From Paramarasmius palmivorus (Eukaryota > Basidiomycota > Agaricomycetes > Agaricales > Marasmiaceae): a DNA stretch of 64,000 nt. The position numbers and the translations under genes are program-made. The notes under the pieces are model-generated. The model had not been told where the DNA came from, searched no databases, and saw nothing but the letters and a program-made list of their open reading frames with translations. The stretch covers positions 186,001 through 250,000 of the forward strand of contig JAYKXP010000024.1 of the NCBI GenBank assembly GCA_037176845.1, given 5' to 3'. Below are positions 47,033 through 58,185 of this stretch, piece by piece. Numbering within the stretch: the stretch's first letter is position 1; the number at the start of each line of letters is the position of its first letter.

Positions 47033-49511
47033 TCAATTGTCTTCCAAGTCTCCCCAACTTCTTATCGAATCCGTCGATGTCGATAGTTGAGACGACTGTA
47101 AGCACTCCCCGTTCTCCTTCCCTGTCTCCTCGCAAACATGATCTAATGCATCCAATAGATGGCCCTACAAAATGTTCAGAATGTGAGAGATTGTTACCAC
47201 AGAAGACTACTCACCGTTGTCGTGTCGAGTCCTCTTATCTGCTCGTCGGTAGAGCTAGATCCACGTAGAGGAGAAATGAATATACCTGGCGCAGGCGCAA
47301 AAACCAGCTGTGAGGGAGACGGTGTTCGAGGGTCTTGGACCTCTGCGTATTCAGATTCGTTGCTGAACTCGCGCTCCGGCAGTGCCACCGAATCGGTTCG
47401 ACTCAAGGCATTCATCGAAAGATCGGCTTGCTGTGCTTTCATTGAGACCTGGATGGGCTGGGGCGGAACGCTGAATGCGAACGGGCATGTTGATTCTGGA
47501 CGTTCAGGAGGAACGGGAGCCACTGTTGTCTGGCGAGGCGTAGACTCCGGCTGTGAGGCAACGTCGTGATCATGTAGTGGTTGTGTTTGATAAAGCTCCT
47601 CGGGAAGCCCATCGGAATGGCGGGGATCATAGAACTCATAAGGTTCATTGCCAGAGTCAGGAACTGTAGTGTTCACGAACGGAAACTCGTCAGTAGCGCT
47701 ACTGCGTTGAATGTCTGGATGACAAGCAATCTCGATGGTATTGACATGCTTCTGGAAACTGAGATAGCTCCTATCCGGCTGACTGTTTCTGTCCAGTGAA
47801 TCTTGAAGGGCGTTGGCGTCGGGCGAAGAGCTCCTACTTCGAGAGATGCCTGGCTTCGGTCTAAGGCAAGGCTTGAACTTGGAAGTGAGTTTCAGGGGCG
47901 GAGGTAACACAGCTTCCGTCGTATCACCTGTAGAGACCTCTTCGCCTTTCCTGTTGAACGCCTTCCACTGGAATTCGAGTCCGTCGATATCGACATCCAT
48001 GCCAAAGTGATCTTCGACGATTGGGTCAGAGGAAGAACTTGCCGGTGCAGAATCGGGCGGTCTCGACGCATAATATCCAGGTCCTGGGGTCGAAAAAGCA
48101 GACGCGTCCGAGAAATCAGGGTCACGAAAGGAATGGGACATCGGGGGAGCGGGTGAGGCGCAGGATGGATGTTCTGTAACACTTATTTGGGAAGTAGGAT
48201 AAGAAGATGAAGGTGGGTGTTCCGAAGAGTAAGAGATGTCTGGATGGTTTGTCGTATAGTACAGTGGGGGTGTAGGCGTTGGCCGAATGCGGTGATACGG
48301 ATAATCATCGGGTGGTTCTGATTCTCGACAGTCGGAATGAGAGCGTGTCATCGGAGAAGTCAGTGCTACCCTGGGACTGAACACGAAATGGCCAGCGGGA
48401 AGTCTAGATTTCCTCGGAGCCATTACGCCTGGAGAAGATGAGCAGAATTCTGAGAGTGTGTGAGCAGCTACCGTATTTGTATGGCGCATTCTTGTCAAAC
48501 TGTTGTGATCCACGTCGGCTGTAGCAGAAGGAGCAGAATGGAGCAAAGCAGGTGTGTGATATTCAGCAACGGGCATGGTTGGTGGAAGCAACGGCATCGG
48601 TGAACGAGCAAAAGGAGAATAGATAACGCTGGAAGCAGGCCCAGGTTTTGAAAACGGTGTTTCTTCCAGAGTCTCTAAAGAGGCAGGAGTAGACTTGAAT
48701 GCGATCGGGGAGGCCAAGTTCTGCTTCTCGAAGTCGGCATGTTCGGATGAAGCACGAGCATGCGTGAGTACTTGCGACGATTGAAGTAGATGGGAGTCCG
48801 GACCATAAGCAAAATGGTTTTCTGATTCTTCCTCGATTGGATTGATGGGCACATATGACTTCGGGATGAGCATGCGCAATGGATGGTGTTTGGACAGCGT
48901 AGAAAAGGTATCGGACAGCCATGTGGGTAGCTATTGATGTTCGTTAGTCCAGTCTATCCGCAGGAGCTTTCAAACTGCGTACTTCAGAGTCGGGCTCATC
49001 CGTGTCCTGAACGACGCTATAGCTATCCTCGTCCAAAAATCTTCCGCTGCCCTTCATCTTGAGCACACTGAAGCCTTCTCCTAGTGCACCAGCTTTCAAA
49101 CCATCGTAATACGCATCCACAGGGGTATCTGGAGGTGCATAGCTGAGACTGGATCCAGAGGCTGACGATGAACCTGTCCGTGTTCGACTACGAGATCGGA
49201 TTGACGATGAGGATGGCAAATGCGTAACGTTCATAGCTTCAACCATCCTATCAAAACGCGCGTTCATTCCATTCCTCTTGCGTCTCTTGGGTCGTGGTAG
49301 GTCTGAATTATTATCAGAAATAATGAGGGGAACTATAGGGATGAATCGTAAGGAATACCTTGAAGTTGAAGCCCGAAAGTCGACAGAGAGGACCTAAATT
49401 GAAGTAAGTACAGACAGTATGATGTGTGGGCATGTTCAAGGCATATAAATACCCATTTTCCGCGTTTTCTTCGGCAGCGAGCTCAGAAAAGACTCTGGAT
49501 CTAGCTGGCAT
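47033..49511 (-). CDS. Large disordered Ser/Pro-rich protein, probably nuclear
   Basis: No domain is recognised. The assembled protein starts MPARSRVFSELAAEENAENG and reads SSLSTFGLQLQDLPRPKRRK, giving a strong basic nuclear-localisation-like run PRPKRRKRNGMNAR. MVEAMNVTHLPSSSSIRSRS and PVDAYYDGLKAGALGEGFSV follow; then about 600 residues rich in Ser, Pro, Asp and Tyr. Ordered-looking islands are ELPTWLSDTFSTLSKHHPLR, IDGLEFQWKAFNRKGEEVS and RSYLSFQKHVNTIEIACHPD. After a final intron it ends HLLDALDHVCEETGKENGEC and WGDLEDN-TGA. Many SP/TP sites suggest phosphorylation. The size and multi-exon frame make a real gene certain; the function is unknown. Confidence 0.82.
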
Positions 49512-49671
49512 AGGGACATTCGGAGTACTAGTCCGAGTCGAAGGAGTTTATTTTGCAGCTTTAGCGCGCGCCTAACCATAACCATAACCTTCATGTTGCT
49601 CTCATCCCGGGTGTTCTAACCACCGCCAGGTTGTGATTGCTCTCGCATTCACGTATCTCCAAGGCTCGATC

Positions 49672-52572
49672 ATGTCTCAGGAAACATCTTCCTCCACCCC
49701 GAGGAGACCCAGTTCTGGAGATCAACATTCCACCCCTCCTCAAAGCCAGCAAGAAACAATGGATCGTTGTGCGCTCGAGTTGGATTCGCACACATGGGAA
49801 TTCGACCCAGAAACCGTCTCCCGTATGCTCTCTCCAAAGACACTGAAAGAACCATATCTTCCCGAGGATATCCTCAGCTTTGAAGATCTAAAGAACAAGC
49901 TCGACTGTACCGTAGATCACCCATTTTTCACCATGGCCCTCGACACGGTCATGGAAAGCGACCAACAGGATCTGACATTCCCCGCCGATTCTACGGAAGA
50001 ACGGAGTTTCTATGTCCCTCTCATCAAATTTTTTAATAACTCTATCGAGGCCTGCCACAAAGCCTTGAATGCCCATCTCGAAGATGAGGTACCGCAACTT
50101 AACGACCGATGGAACAAAACGTTGCAATTTGTCACGTATGACAAGAATATGGCAGATGGTGTGGAGGGTTCACATCCTGTTAAACCGGATGCTGCTGGCG
50201 TACGTGGGGCTCCGAGCAGTAGTACCATGCCCTATTGGTTCAAGCGCAACCACGAAGACGACATGCAGATTGAGGTGCCGGTCGGAGTCAAGGGAAATTG
50301 GCGCGAACTGGTGAAACAGGCTGCGACCTATGCTCGTTGTTTGTTCAGTGCGAGCGTAACTAGCACATGGGCACTGGTCCTCGGCTTCAACCATTCTACA
50401 CGATCCTTACGCTTCTTGATCTTCCACCGCGGGGGGTGTACAGCATCGAAAGACATCTCTCTCATGGACACAGGTGGGCGGAAGGAAGCGTGTCGGTTGA
50501 TCCTCACGATGCTGCTATGGACAAAACCTCATCATGCAGGCTTCAATAGCTGCTGTACCGAAGATAAGGTTGCGGTTCCCGCCGACATTGATGGTCAAAG
50601 TCACAAGATGGTCAAAGTGCGACAACACTTGCACTTAACGAGCGCTATCCGCACCCGAGGGACTTGGGTTGCACTCGTATCAGCAATTGAGGAATCCAGC
50701 AGCACTGCTATGGTCGATGCTTCGGAAAGGTTGGCGTTTCGTCCTCCAAAGACGAGTCCAAGCGAAGGATTAACCTCTCAAACACGAAACAAGGCTACCT
50801 CCAATAAAGACGCCAAAAGTAGTGGTAAGTGGAATTGAAATATCTGTAACTCTCTTGGACACATTGTTTATTGGATTAGCAGATCCGAGTTCACGCTCGA
50901 ATAAAGCTCAACAAGGAAGTGAAAAGGTGTCAACCAAGTCCAAAGATAAGTCTGGAAACACCAAATCTCCGTCTAAAAATGAGGATACAGGTATGTCAAT
51001 AACTTCCAACGTTTTACTATGACTCATTCTCTGTATATCAGACGGCAAACCGATTATACCAGGAAACAGACGCTATGTACCTGTGTACTGTCCGCCTCCT
51101 AACATCAAAGGCCGCGAGCAAGACATGGAAGCGATATCGACTACTGAATTCCTCTTGAAATACTATTGGCCATCCGAAGACGATCCCATTGAGCCCCATG
51201 TCTTGAAAGCGACTAGTGGAGCTTTTGGCACACCGGCGCACATCTGTTGCTATCACCCAGTCGATCCCGACGGTCTATATTTCTCCAATCGTATCTTTCT
51301 TCCACCAGCTGAAAAGGTTCAAGAGACGTGGTGGCAAATCCTTGCCACAGACCCGCCGCCGACACCCAACTACCGCAAGGGTCTTTTCATTTTACTCGGT
51401 GCTCTCGGAGAGTCACTTCTTTACGCCAAGAGTAGCTGGGAGCTATGTGAAGCTATCATACACGCATCACTCGGTATGAAACGTTTGTTGGTTCAGGTCC
51501 TCGGTAACTTACATAGTCTGTTGACAGGTTGGCTGAATTACTACCAGGCGGGCTATTTGCACAGAGATATCAGTATTGGGAATGTCCTTCGCTTGAAGAA
51601 GCCAAGAATCATGGATCCATTCAAGGCTTTAGTAGAGGAAGTTCTTGGTGCAGATGTTGATATAGCTAGTTCCCAAGAGCCTATTGTGTCGGAGATGTCC
51701 CGTCAACTGTCGCTCCAAGATGACGTTCAGGCGCCCATAACTCAAGACTCACATGAGCCTAGCTCTGTTTCGTTACAACAAACCTCAGCTGAGTCCAATC
51801 AAGTCTCGATGGACCCTAACCCTCTTGATCCTCCTGGCTCGCTAGCGACCGTGGAGACCGTTAATCTGCCTGAATCTATTGTCACTGATCCATCCACATA
51901 TGCCATGCGAATCAAAGCAGCGCTCGAGAAGCTTGGAGTCACTTCCCATTGCAAAGCAATTCTGACCGACGGTGACATGGCTGGAAACTGGAAAGTTTAT
52001 TTTGGCCAGCCTCATGATTTGCGCACAAAATCAGTGAGTAATGTTTTGTGGTGATTTCATTCATAAGCTGATGACAATGCTAGGGAACACCGGAATTCAT
52101 GTCCTTGGGCCTCCACGATGCGATGGAGAGTTCAGAACCTTACTTACAGTCTCCCGTGGACGACCACCATTCGTTCTTTTGGGTCACGACGTGGGCAGTC
52201 ATGTTCAACGAGCTAAACCAGAAGCGATCGGCATTCGAAAAGAGATGTCATCATTTGCTTGTTGACAACGCCGGGCAGAGGGAGTCGGTGTTAATGTCAC
52301 TTGAGAATGCTACTCTCTCGAAGGCCCTCTTCACTCAACCCACCAGTCCCATTCTAAAGCAAATGGCTGAGGTTCTGATCGAGTGGCACAAGGGTCTAAA
52401 TGCTTTGCAAAGAGACTGGGCCCGTCAAGTTTTGGGCAACCAGCCGGAAGGCGCTGGTGGGAAGTGGTTTCTTCCTTGGTTTCATTGGTTTGCATTTCGC
52501 GGGGTTGCTGAACTTTTGGAGCTGATGCTGAAGCACCGACCGAAATTGATGAAATACGAACCGTTTAGTTGA
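49672..52572 (+). CDS. FunK1 fungal-specific protein kinase
   Basis: FunK1 kinases are expanded in mushroom fungi and often linked with multicellular development. The start MSQETSSSTPRRPSSGDQHS is preferred over a longer in-frame one at 49633. The N-terminal part (SRMLSPKTLKEPYLPEDILS, EVPQLNDRWNKTLQFVTYDK, IEVPVGVKGNWRELVKQAAT, YARCLFSASVTSTWALVLGF) is the usual FunK1 lead domain. The kinase core has the likely beta3 Lys in EFLLKYYWPSEDDPIEPHVL and the catalytic loop YLHRDISIGNVL near 51,555. The metal-binding Asp is in ILTDGDMAGNW near 51,960, where DFG has become DGD. GTPEFMSLGLHDA is the APE-like segment. About 120 residues are inserted between the catalytic loop and DGD. The C-terminus LLELMLKHRPKLMKYEPFS is complete. 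Confidence 0.9.
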
Positions 52573-53403
52573 TAGGCAGTGACATGTACAGTAGTGTTCA
52601 ATACTGTTCTATCCTGCCTATGCTATATTCCGATTCGTGGTTATCCCTCTAATTGCTACCTATGAAAGTTATTAATGACGGACACAGCGTGACTGACTGG
52701 AAACTCACTGTGAAGGTCGTGCTTGTTCATATAACACATGTGAGCACCGACCGAAGTTGATGGAATACGAACCATTTAGTTCATAGACGTGCGAACAAGG
52801 TCAGCAAAATGTTTACAGGCACGAAGGATCGACTTTCATACCTCGGGCAAAACTTGTTTACGTTGGCAGCAGACGTAACTTGGAAAGTTGTTCAACTCCT
52901 AGCTTGGCAAGTCGTCTTTACTTATACAGAAGATAGTCGTTCTGTTGTTCAACTCCGATCCGCTGAAGCGCTGACCACCACCAATACAGGTTCGGAACAT
53001 TCAGATAATGTCGAATCTACGATGATGGACCCACTACATGTGAACATAACAGCCCGGCCAGCCGCTCGAGAAGTAGGTGCAATGTGGTACTATTGATCGA
53101 TATCTTTCATTATATCCACCGACAGTGTTCACATCACAAGGTCAACGTGCATTGTGTAGAAGCCTTGCGAGAGTGAAGGTCACTCTGAAGACGCCCTTCA
53201 CTTTGATATCTCAAAAAAGCCGATGGTTGGTTTTCAAAGAATCTCGCTCAATAATCTCAAGCTAATGATTTCATTAGGACCAGTCTCTCACAAGAGGCTT
53301 CAGGAATGACGCGACGGTATGTTTCCCTTGCATGCGTAGGCTCGTGTCTGATGAGACGGCTGAGTAGACTGAAGTCCACAAGAAAAAAGAAGAGCAGAAG
53401 AAG
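52573..53403. other. Interval with FunK1 tail copy and unresolved short frames
   Basis: A 96-codon open frame at 52809-53096 (MFTGTKDRLSYLGQNLFTLA...) is unrecognised. At 53283-53317 a frame GFRNDAT meets a GTATGT donor whose 51-nt intron would end just before TEVHKKKEEQKK, in frame with the DUF6535 gene, so 5' exons of that gene may lie here. Their upstream limit could not be fixed. A duplicated FunK1 tail is annotated separately. Confidence 0.35.
52742..52786 (+). repeat. Degenerate copy of the FunK1 C-terminal coding end
   Basis: This 45-base stretch matches 52531-52575 with five mismatches and covers the last codons KHRPKLMKYEPFS plus the stop region of the FunK1 gene. The copy would read EHRPKLMEYEPFSS before TAG, because the original TGA is changed. 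No kinase sequence precedes it, so it is a duplicated fragment. Confidence 0.75.
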
Positions 53404-55906
53404 ATGCAGTCGGTTTATAGCGAATTAAGGCGGAGCCAAAGGGTGGAAGGGTGGCAGAGTATGGAGCGGAAGCGAGAGCACGAGCAGGATATGAAGAAAC
53501 TGGAAGCGAGGGAGCAGAATGCATTAGAGTTAGAATTTCGGCAATGGAAGAGGAAGAAGGACAGGACATGGGGAACACAAGACATGGGTCAAACGCTGGA
53601 AAACAAACGTCGCGAGGAAGAGAAACATAAGAGGACAGTCGTCGACCCGTCATATGAGAGGCTGCAAGCAGAAGTCAAGAAATACGACGACGGACTAGTC
53701 GGGGGCTGGAAGGAGGACATTGATACACTATTAGTCTTCGTACGTTCAGTCTGATCTTTTTAACATTTTTCTAATTCGTATCCAGGCTGGTCTCTTCTCT
53801 GCAGTCGTCACTGCATTCCTGATCGAGTCCTATCAATGGCTCAGTGAGGACGCTGCCGTCGTCGCTCTCACACAAATCTCCCGGCAACTCAACGGAACAC
53901 AAAATCAATCCGTACCATTTGCACCAGAGGCTTCCTCTGTACGGATCAACTGCTTTTGGTTTCTCAGTCTCATCTTCAGCCTCACCTCTGCTCTTTTCGG
54001 TCTGCTGTGTAAACAGTGGTTACGGGAGCATCAGCGCGATGTACCAACTCGGACGCTAGAAGAAGGTCTAGCCCTACGACAACTGCGCCGAGATAGCTTT
54101 GAGAAGTGGGGTGTGGCCTCGTTTCTGTCGGCGCTCCCAATTCTTCTTCAGGTTGCAGTGGTGCTCTTTTTTGTCGGTCTTTTGGATCTCCTGTGGTCAC
54201 TACAGCCCGTACTCTTTGGTATATGCTTCACCGCAATTTCAATAAGCGTAGGGCTGTATGTCCTCACCACGATCCTACCTACAATAACGATTCCACGCGA
54301 TCAGAGTTTGATCCAAACTTGGAGCCCAGAACCCCGTCATCATGTACATGACTTTGGTCAACTGGCTTACCAGTTCATCTGCCCATACAAATCACCTCAA
54401 GCGTGGGCCGTCTACAAACTCTTCACCAGGCTCCCAAAGCCTCTCCTGAGAAATCCTTTCCTTGGTACTTTCACCCGAACCTACTTCCGCCCATTATGGG
54501 ATCACGTCCAGGCCCAACCCTCCAGCTGGTCGACGTTTGACCTCCGGGTACTCAGGCAATTTGACCAACAAGTTCAATTAGGGTTTGACAGCTTTCGACT
54601 GCGGGTTTACGAGCTGCGGGCGTTACAGTGGGCTGTCACAATGTTTTGTGATAGCCCGTCGATGGTCCCCCATCTCAAGAACGTGATAGAAACGCTTCCA
54701 CCTTCTGTGGCGATTTCTGCTGTTCTGGATCGGTGGGATGACGTGATGTGGGAGCCATCGGATTGGCATAATAATATTGGTGCATATCTCGAACACCGGG
54801 ATGTTAGCTTTGACGGGCCCAAACCCATCACAAGTGACTCTCCGCTCCTCTCCAGGGAAGGAATTGAGCTGTTATTCCGACAAGAGGTTTGGGATGTCTG
54901 CTCAGGGAGATTGCCGGACTTAGGGAGTTTAGAGTACCTGCTCAAGGAGCTCAAATACTTCCCCCAGATCGCCCCGAAACTGTCGAGAAACCTCAGATTC
55001 CACCTTCCCCTCTCTCTCGCCAGCACACTGTGGTCGCATAAGGATCCTCGAGTTCGACAGCAGAGCCTCCGACTCTTACAACATTATGAAGAAGCTTGGA
55101 AGCCTTCCCCGAGCTACGATGAGGAACGACATAATCGCGAGCGGGTGGCTTTCGCTAATGGCCTCTCAATGCATATCGTCTATTCACGCCAACCATCAGT
55201 ATTGTTGACAAGCAAAAGGGGGCAAGGTTTCGTTAGGTTCATTAATAATGAGGTTCTAATCCATCGATTGTATTTGCAACACATGTTTCGTGATTGGGAC
55301 TGGAGAGATGCCATCGAGAAAGTCCAGAAAATTGGCAGACTATCTCCAGGATACTTTGCACGAGTCCCAGGGAGGCGCAGAGAACCACCCCGTCCGGAAC
55401 TACTCCCTCAACTTGAACCTATCCGTTACTCCATCGATACCATACGCTCCCAATCCACCAATCTTTACAACGAAAATGAAGAAACCCCAACGCCGTCCAT
55501 CGGGAATGTCCAAGAACGGATCGATATCCAGGTCCATGGATCTCGTGGCAACACAACGAACAGAATCCTGAACCTCGCAGACGGTATCTTGGTACCTGGC
55601 AGTGCCGACGAAGGCAAAGACGTCTCTTCGCCGGCAGGGGAAGACCTACCTGGACCGTCCACGAGTTATATCCTGGGACAGAATATCAGCGCTGAAGGTA
55701 GATCCCCAAATGATGAAGAGTGTGCCGCTTCGGAGGCGATGGACGCTGTACCGTCAGCAGACCGTCAGCAACCCCTACACCACCTTAGCTCCCCGGGACA
55801 TCGAGATCGAGAGGCAGATAACCTTGGAACTGTGGGCTCGTTGGGTCGAGTTGGCTGGAATCCGACGAACGATCCTTATGCTTTGCGTGTACGCTGGTTC
55901 TGCTAG
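53404..55906 (+). CDS. DUF6535 multi-pass membrane protein
   Basis: DUF6535 proteins are abundant in Agaricomycetes and their role is unknown. From MQSVYSELRRSQRVEGWQSM a charged coiled-coil region (RKREHEQDMKKLEAREQNAL) leads into DGLVGGWKEDIDTLLVF. After an intron the four hydrophobic segments of the domain follow: AGLFSAVVTAFLIESYQWL, VRINCFWFLSLIFSLTSALF, GVASFLSALPILLQVAVVLF and VLFGICFTAISISVGLYVLT. The diagnostic KQWLREHQRDVPTRTLEEGL and LRQLRRDSFEKWG lie between them. A long soluble C-terminal half contains helical repeats. The final frame ends WFC-TAG, but a second open frame over 55,602-55,910 (RDIEIERQITLELWARWVEL) looks more protein-like, so a late intron may switch frames. Confidence 0.82.
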
Positions 55907-56268
55907 TTAAACGATACTAAATGCCATGTATTCAAGATATATTCTATTCACCAAATTGGTCTGATAACGTTTGGGCAGGCTGAGGAGGCGGCTGTAAGTC
56001 GATGTTATCACTCGCCATATTCAAAATTATCATCCTTGCTCACCATCTGGTGAGTAAACAGCCAAGTACTTCGTTGATTTGGGGCTCGGATCTCAGCAGC
56101 AGTGCGTATCCATGCCCAGCACCTTTGAAGGTTTCTTTTCTCACGAAGTTGCTGCTTCGAACACAAGGAACGGCAAACTCAAAGTTGATTTGGTCTCTTA
56201 AAGATGGCATCGCAACAGGTTACTTTCGCTGGTTCAAAGCTGTATATATATACATTCAGTACTGATAA
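55907..56268. other. Convergent intergenic region
   Basis: These 362 bases lie between the convergent DUF6535 and first F-box genes. No gene is supported. Confidence 0.45.
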
Positions 56269-58007
56269 TTATATAAGTAAATGTTCTTCGAGTAGTAATG
56301 TCTGCACATCTGCCAGCCTACAGTCTTCCATATGAATAGTTGGAACAGGCCACCTATACGTCTTCCGGTAGTGACAGGCATTGATGAGCGAGCTCAAAAG
56401 TTCATTTTGTGCGCGAAAATCAAAATGTGCTAGCTGGAGATCGTGTAGAGATGGGAACGAAGAACCCTGTTGGTGAGTAGAGCCGGAAGGTGTGTGGATC
56501 GAGTGATTTAGGGTAGCGATGAAGTCAACGAGGACGTGACCAGTAATTTTGATGGTTTCGAGTCCTTTGAGAGAGGCGAAGAATTTGCGGAAGGTAGAAG
56601 TGGACAAATAGCCAGTATCGTAAAACTTGACTTCCAGTGTCTTAAGCTCGCGAAGACTGAGCATTGAGAGAAAAGCCACGATGACTTCATCCACGGCGTA
56701 TGCTGTCTCGGACTTCCATTTCATTTTGAAGTACAGGCGAGGCGCGACTGGGTTCTTGCCGCACTTTCCCAAATCGCAGCACTCCGCCGTCGACAAGGGC
56801 GAAGATGGCTGCGGCAGCGAGAATTTGAGTATGAGCTCTGTGGGATCGATCCCCTCGATACCCAAGAAGAGATCGCTAACGCCTGTCGAAAGCGATAGCC
56901 TTGCCATGGTAGCCTCGAGTAGGCGAATCTCTGTGGCCATCTCATCCCGAGTCTGGGCTTCAAAGTCGGAGTGGTCGATTTCGACAACTGTAAAGCGAGG
57001 AAATGAAACGTGGGTCAAGAAGTCGAGACAGTCCGGTATAGTTGTTGAAGTTAGGTTGAGAACTTGAAGATTAGGGAGATTGATGTGACTTCTTGGAAGT
57101 GGAGGCTCGGAATGGCGTGGAGGAACTGCTTCCGAAAGCTCCAGTTTCCGAAGACTAGGCATCTTTTCAAGAATTGCGAAAAGCTGCCGACGCGTTGGGA
57201 GCTCATAAGTAGCTTTACCGCCCAATACGATTGATAGGCAAGTTAGAGAGTCCAGGTTGAGGATGAATTTGGCTGTCCATGGAACATGGCAACATAGGAA
57301 CGATAGGTGACTGAATTTTGGGTAGAGGTCCCCAAGAAAGTGGCCAGGAAGGTCAATGACACCATTCCCTTCGTATAAGTAGTTGCAACGGAAACGCAGC
57401 TCGCGCAAATGAGGCGCAGGACTGACTAGATTAGAAACGGCGTCCTGCATGCGAGTCGCGTTCGGGTAGGATAGTCGTAACTCGGCGATGTGTGCGATGT
57501 GCTTGTATGCCTCGTCAATGGCCTGCCATCCTCGTTGTGTCAACGTATGCGATGAGAAGTCGATATACAAGGGTGCGTGCTTGGAACGCTTGAGCATCTC
57601 GAGTGCTAGAATAGGATGCGTGAAATCCGGAAACGTCCAAAGACTCGCTGTATTCATTGCCAGACGACGCCAGTGTTGGCAAACGTGAGTTAGGGCTATC
57701 CAGCCTTCTTTATACAGCGCTCCACGCCGTTGGCCAACGCCATCTACGATCACCGGAATGTCTGTGCAATGAAGAAATATCCTTGACAGAACTTCAAGAG
57801 GGAGTCGGTCTATGGGGAATACAGTCTTCCGTGAGGATTGGTTAAATTGGTCTTCGGCTTTCTCTTGTTGTTCGCCATCGTGGGCTGGTCCTAAGTAGAA
57901 TTCAATCTGTGAAAACCTCCGATAAATCTATCGCAGCGTCGCGTACCATAGCAGGACATCGCTCGAAAGGTGTACATCCCCGAGTACAGAGTACCTTCAT
58001 TCTCCAT
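56269..58007 (-). CDS. F-box protein with leucine-rich-like repeats (paralogue 1)
   Basis: F-box proteins recruit substrates to SCF ubiquitin ligases. Exon 1 (57947-58007) encodes MENEGTLYSGMYTFRAMSCY. A 56-nt intron (57891-57946) leads to GPAHDGEQQEKAEDQFNQSS and the F-box FPIDRLPLEVLSRIFLHC, followed by GWIALTHVCQHWRRLAMNTA, the second half of the motif. The rest forms irregular leucine-rich repeats (LVSPAPHLRELRFRC, FSHLSFLCCHVPWTAKFILN, MPSLRKLELSEAV). It ends TLLLEEHLLI. It shares the same blocks in the same order with the next gene, including CHVPW...LDSLTC and PTRRQL.AILE.MP.LRKL, so they are tandem duplicates. Confidence 0.88.
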
Positions 58008-58185
58008 CTTCCGTCAGTTCCTTCAGCATGCGAACAACCGAATGGGTATGAAAAGTCAAAGTTGGAGGTGATTGAAGGTTCAAGGAGCGTAAAAAAGAGT
58101 GGTTCGCTGTCTAAGGTCTTACCCCGGGCTATTTATCACGCGTACTTACTACCCTTCAAGCAACGTGAGCAACGTGTAAGAATAT

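Noticed and set aside
47159..47569. 136-codon plus-strand frame
   Set aside because: It is antisense to the disordered-protein gene, whose own frame is over 500 codons long here.
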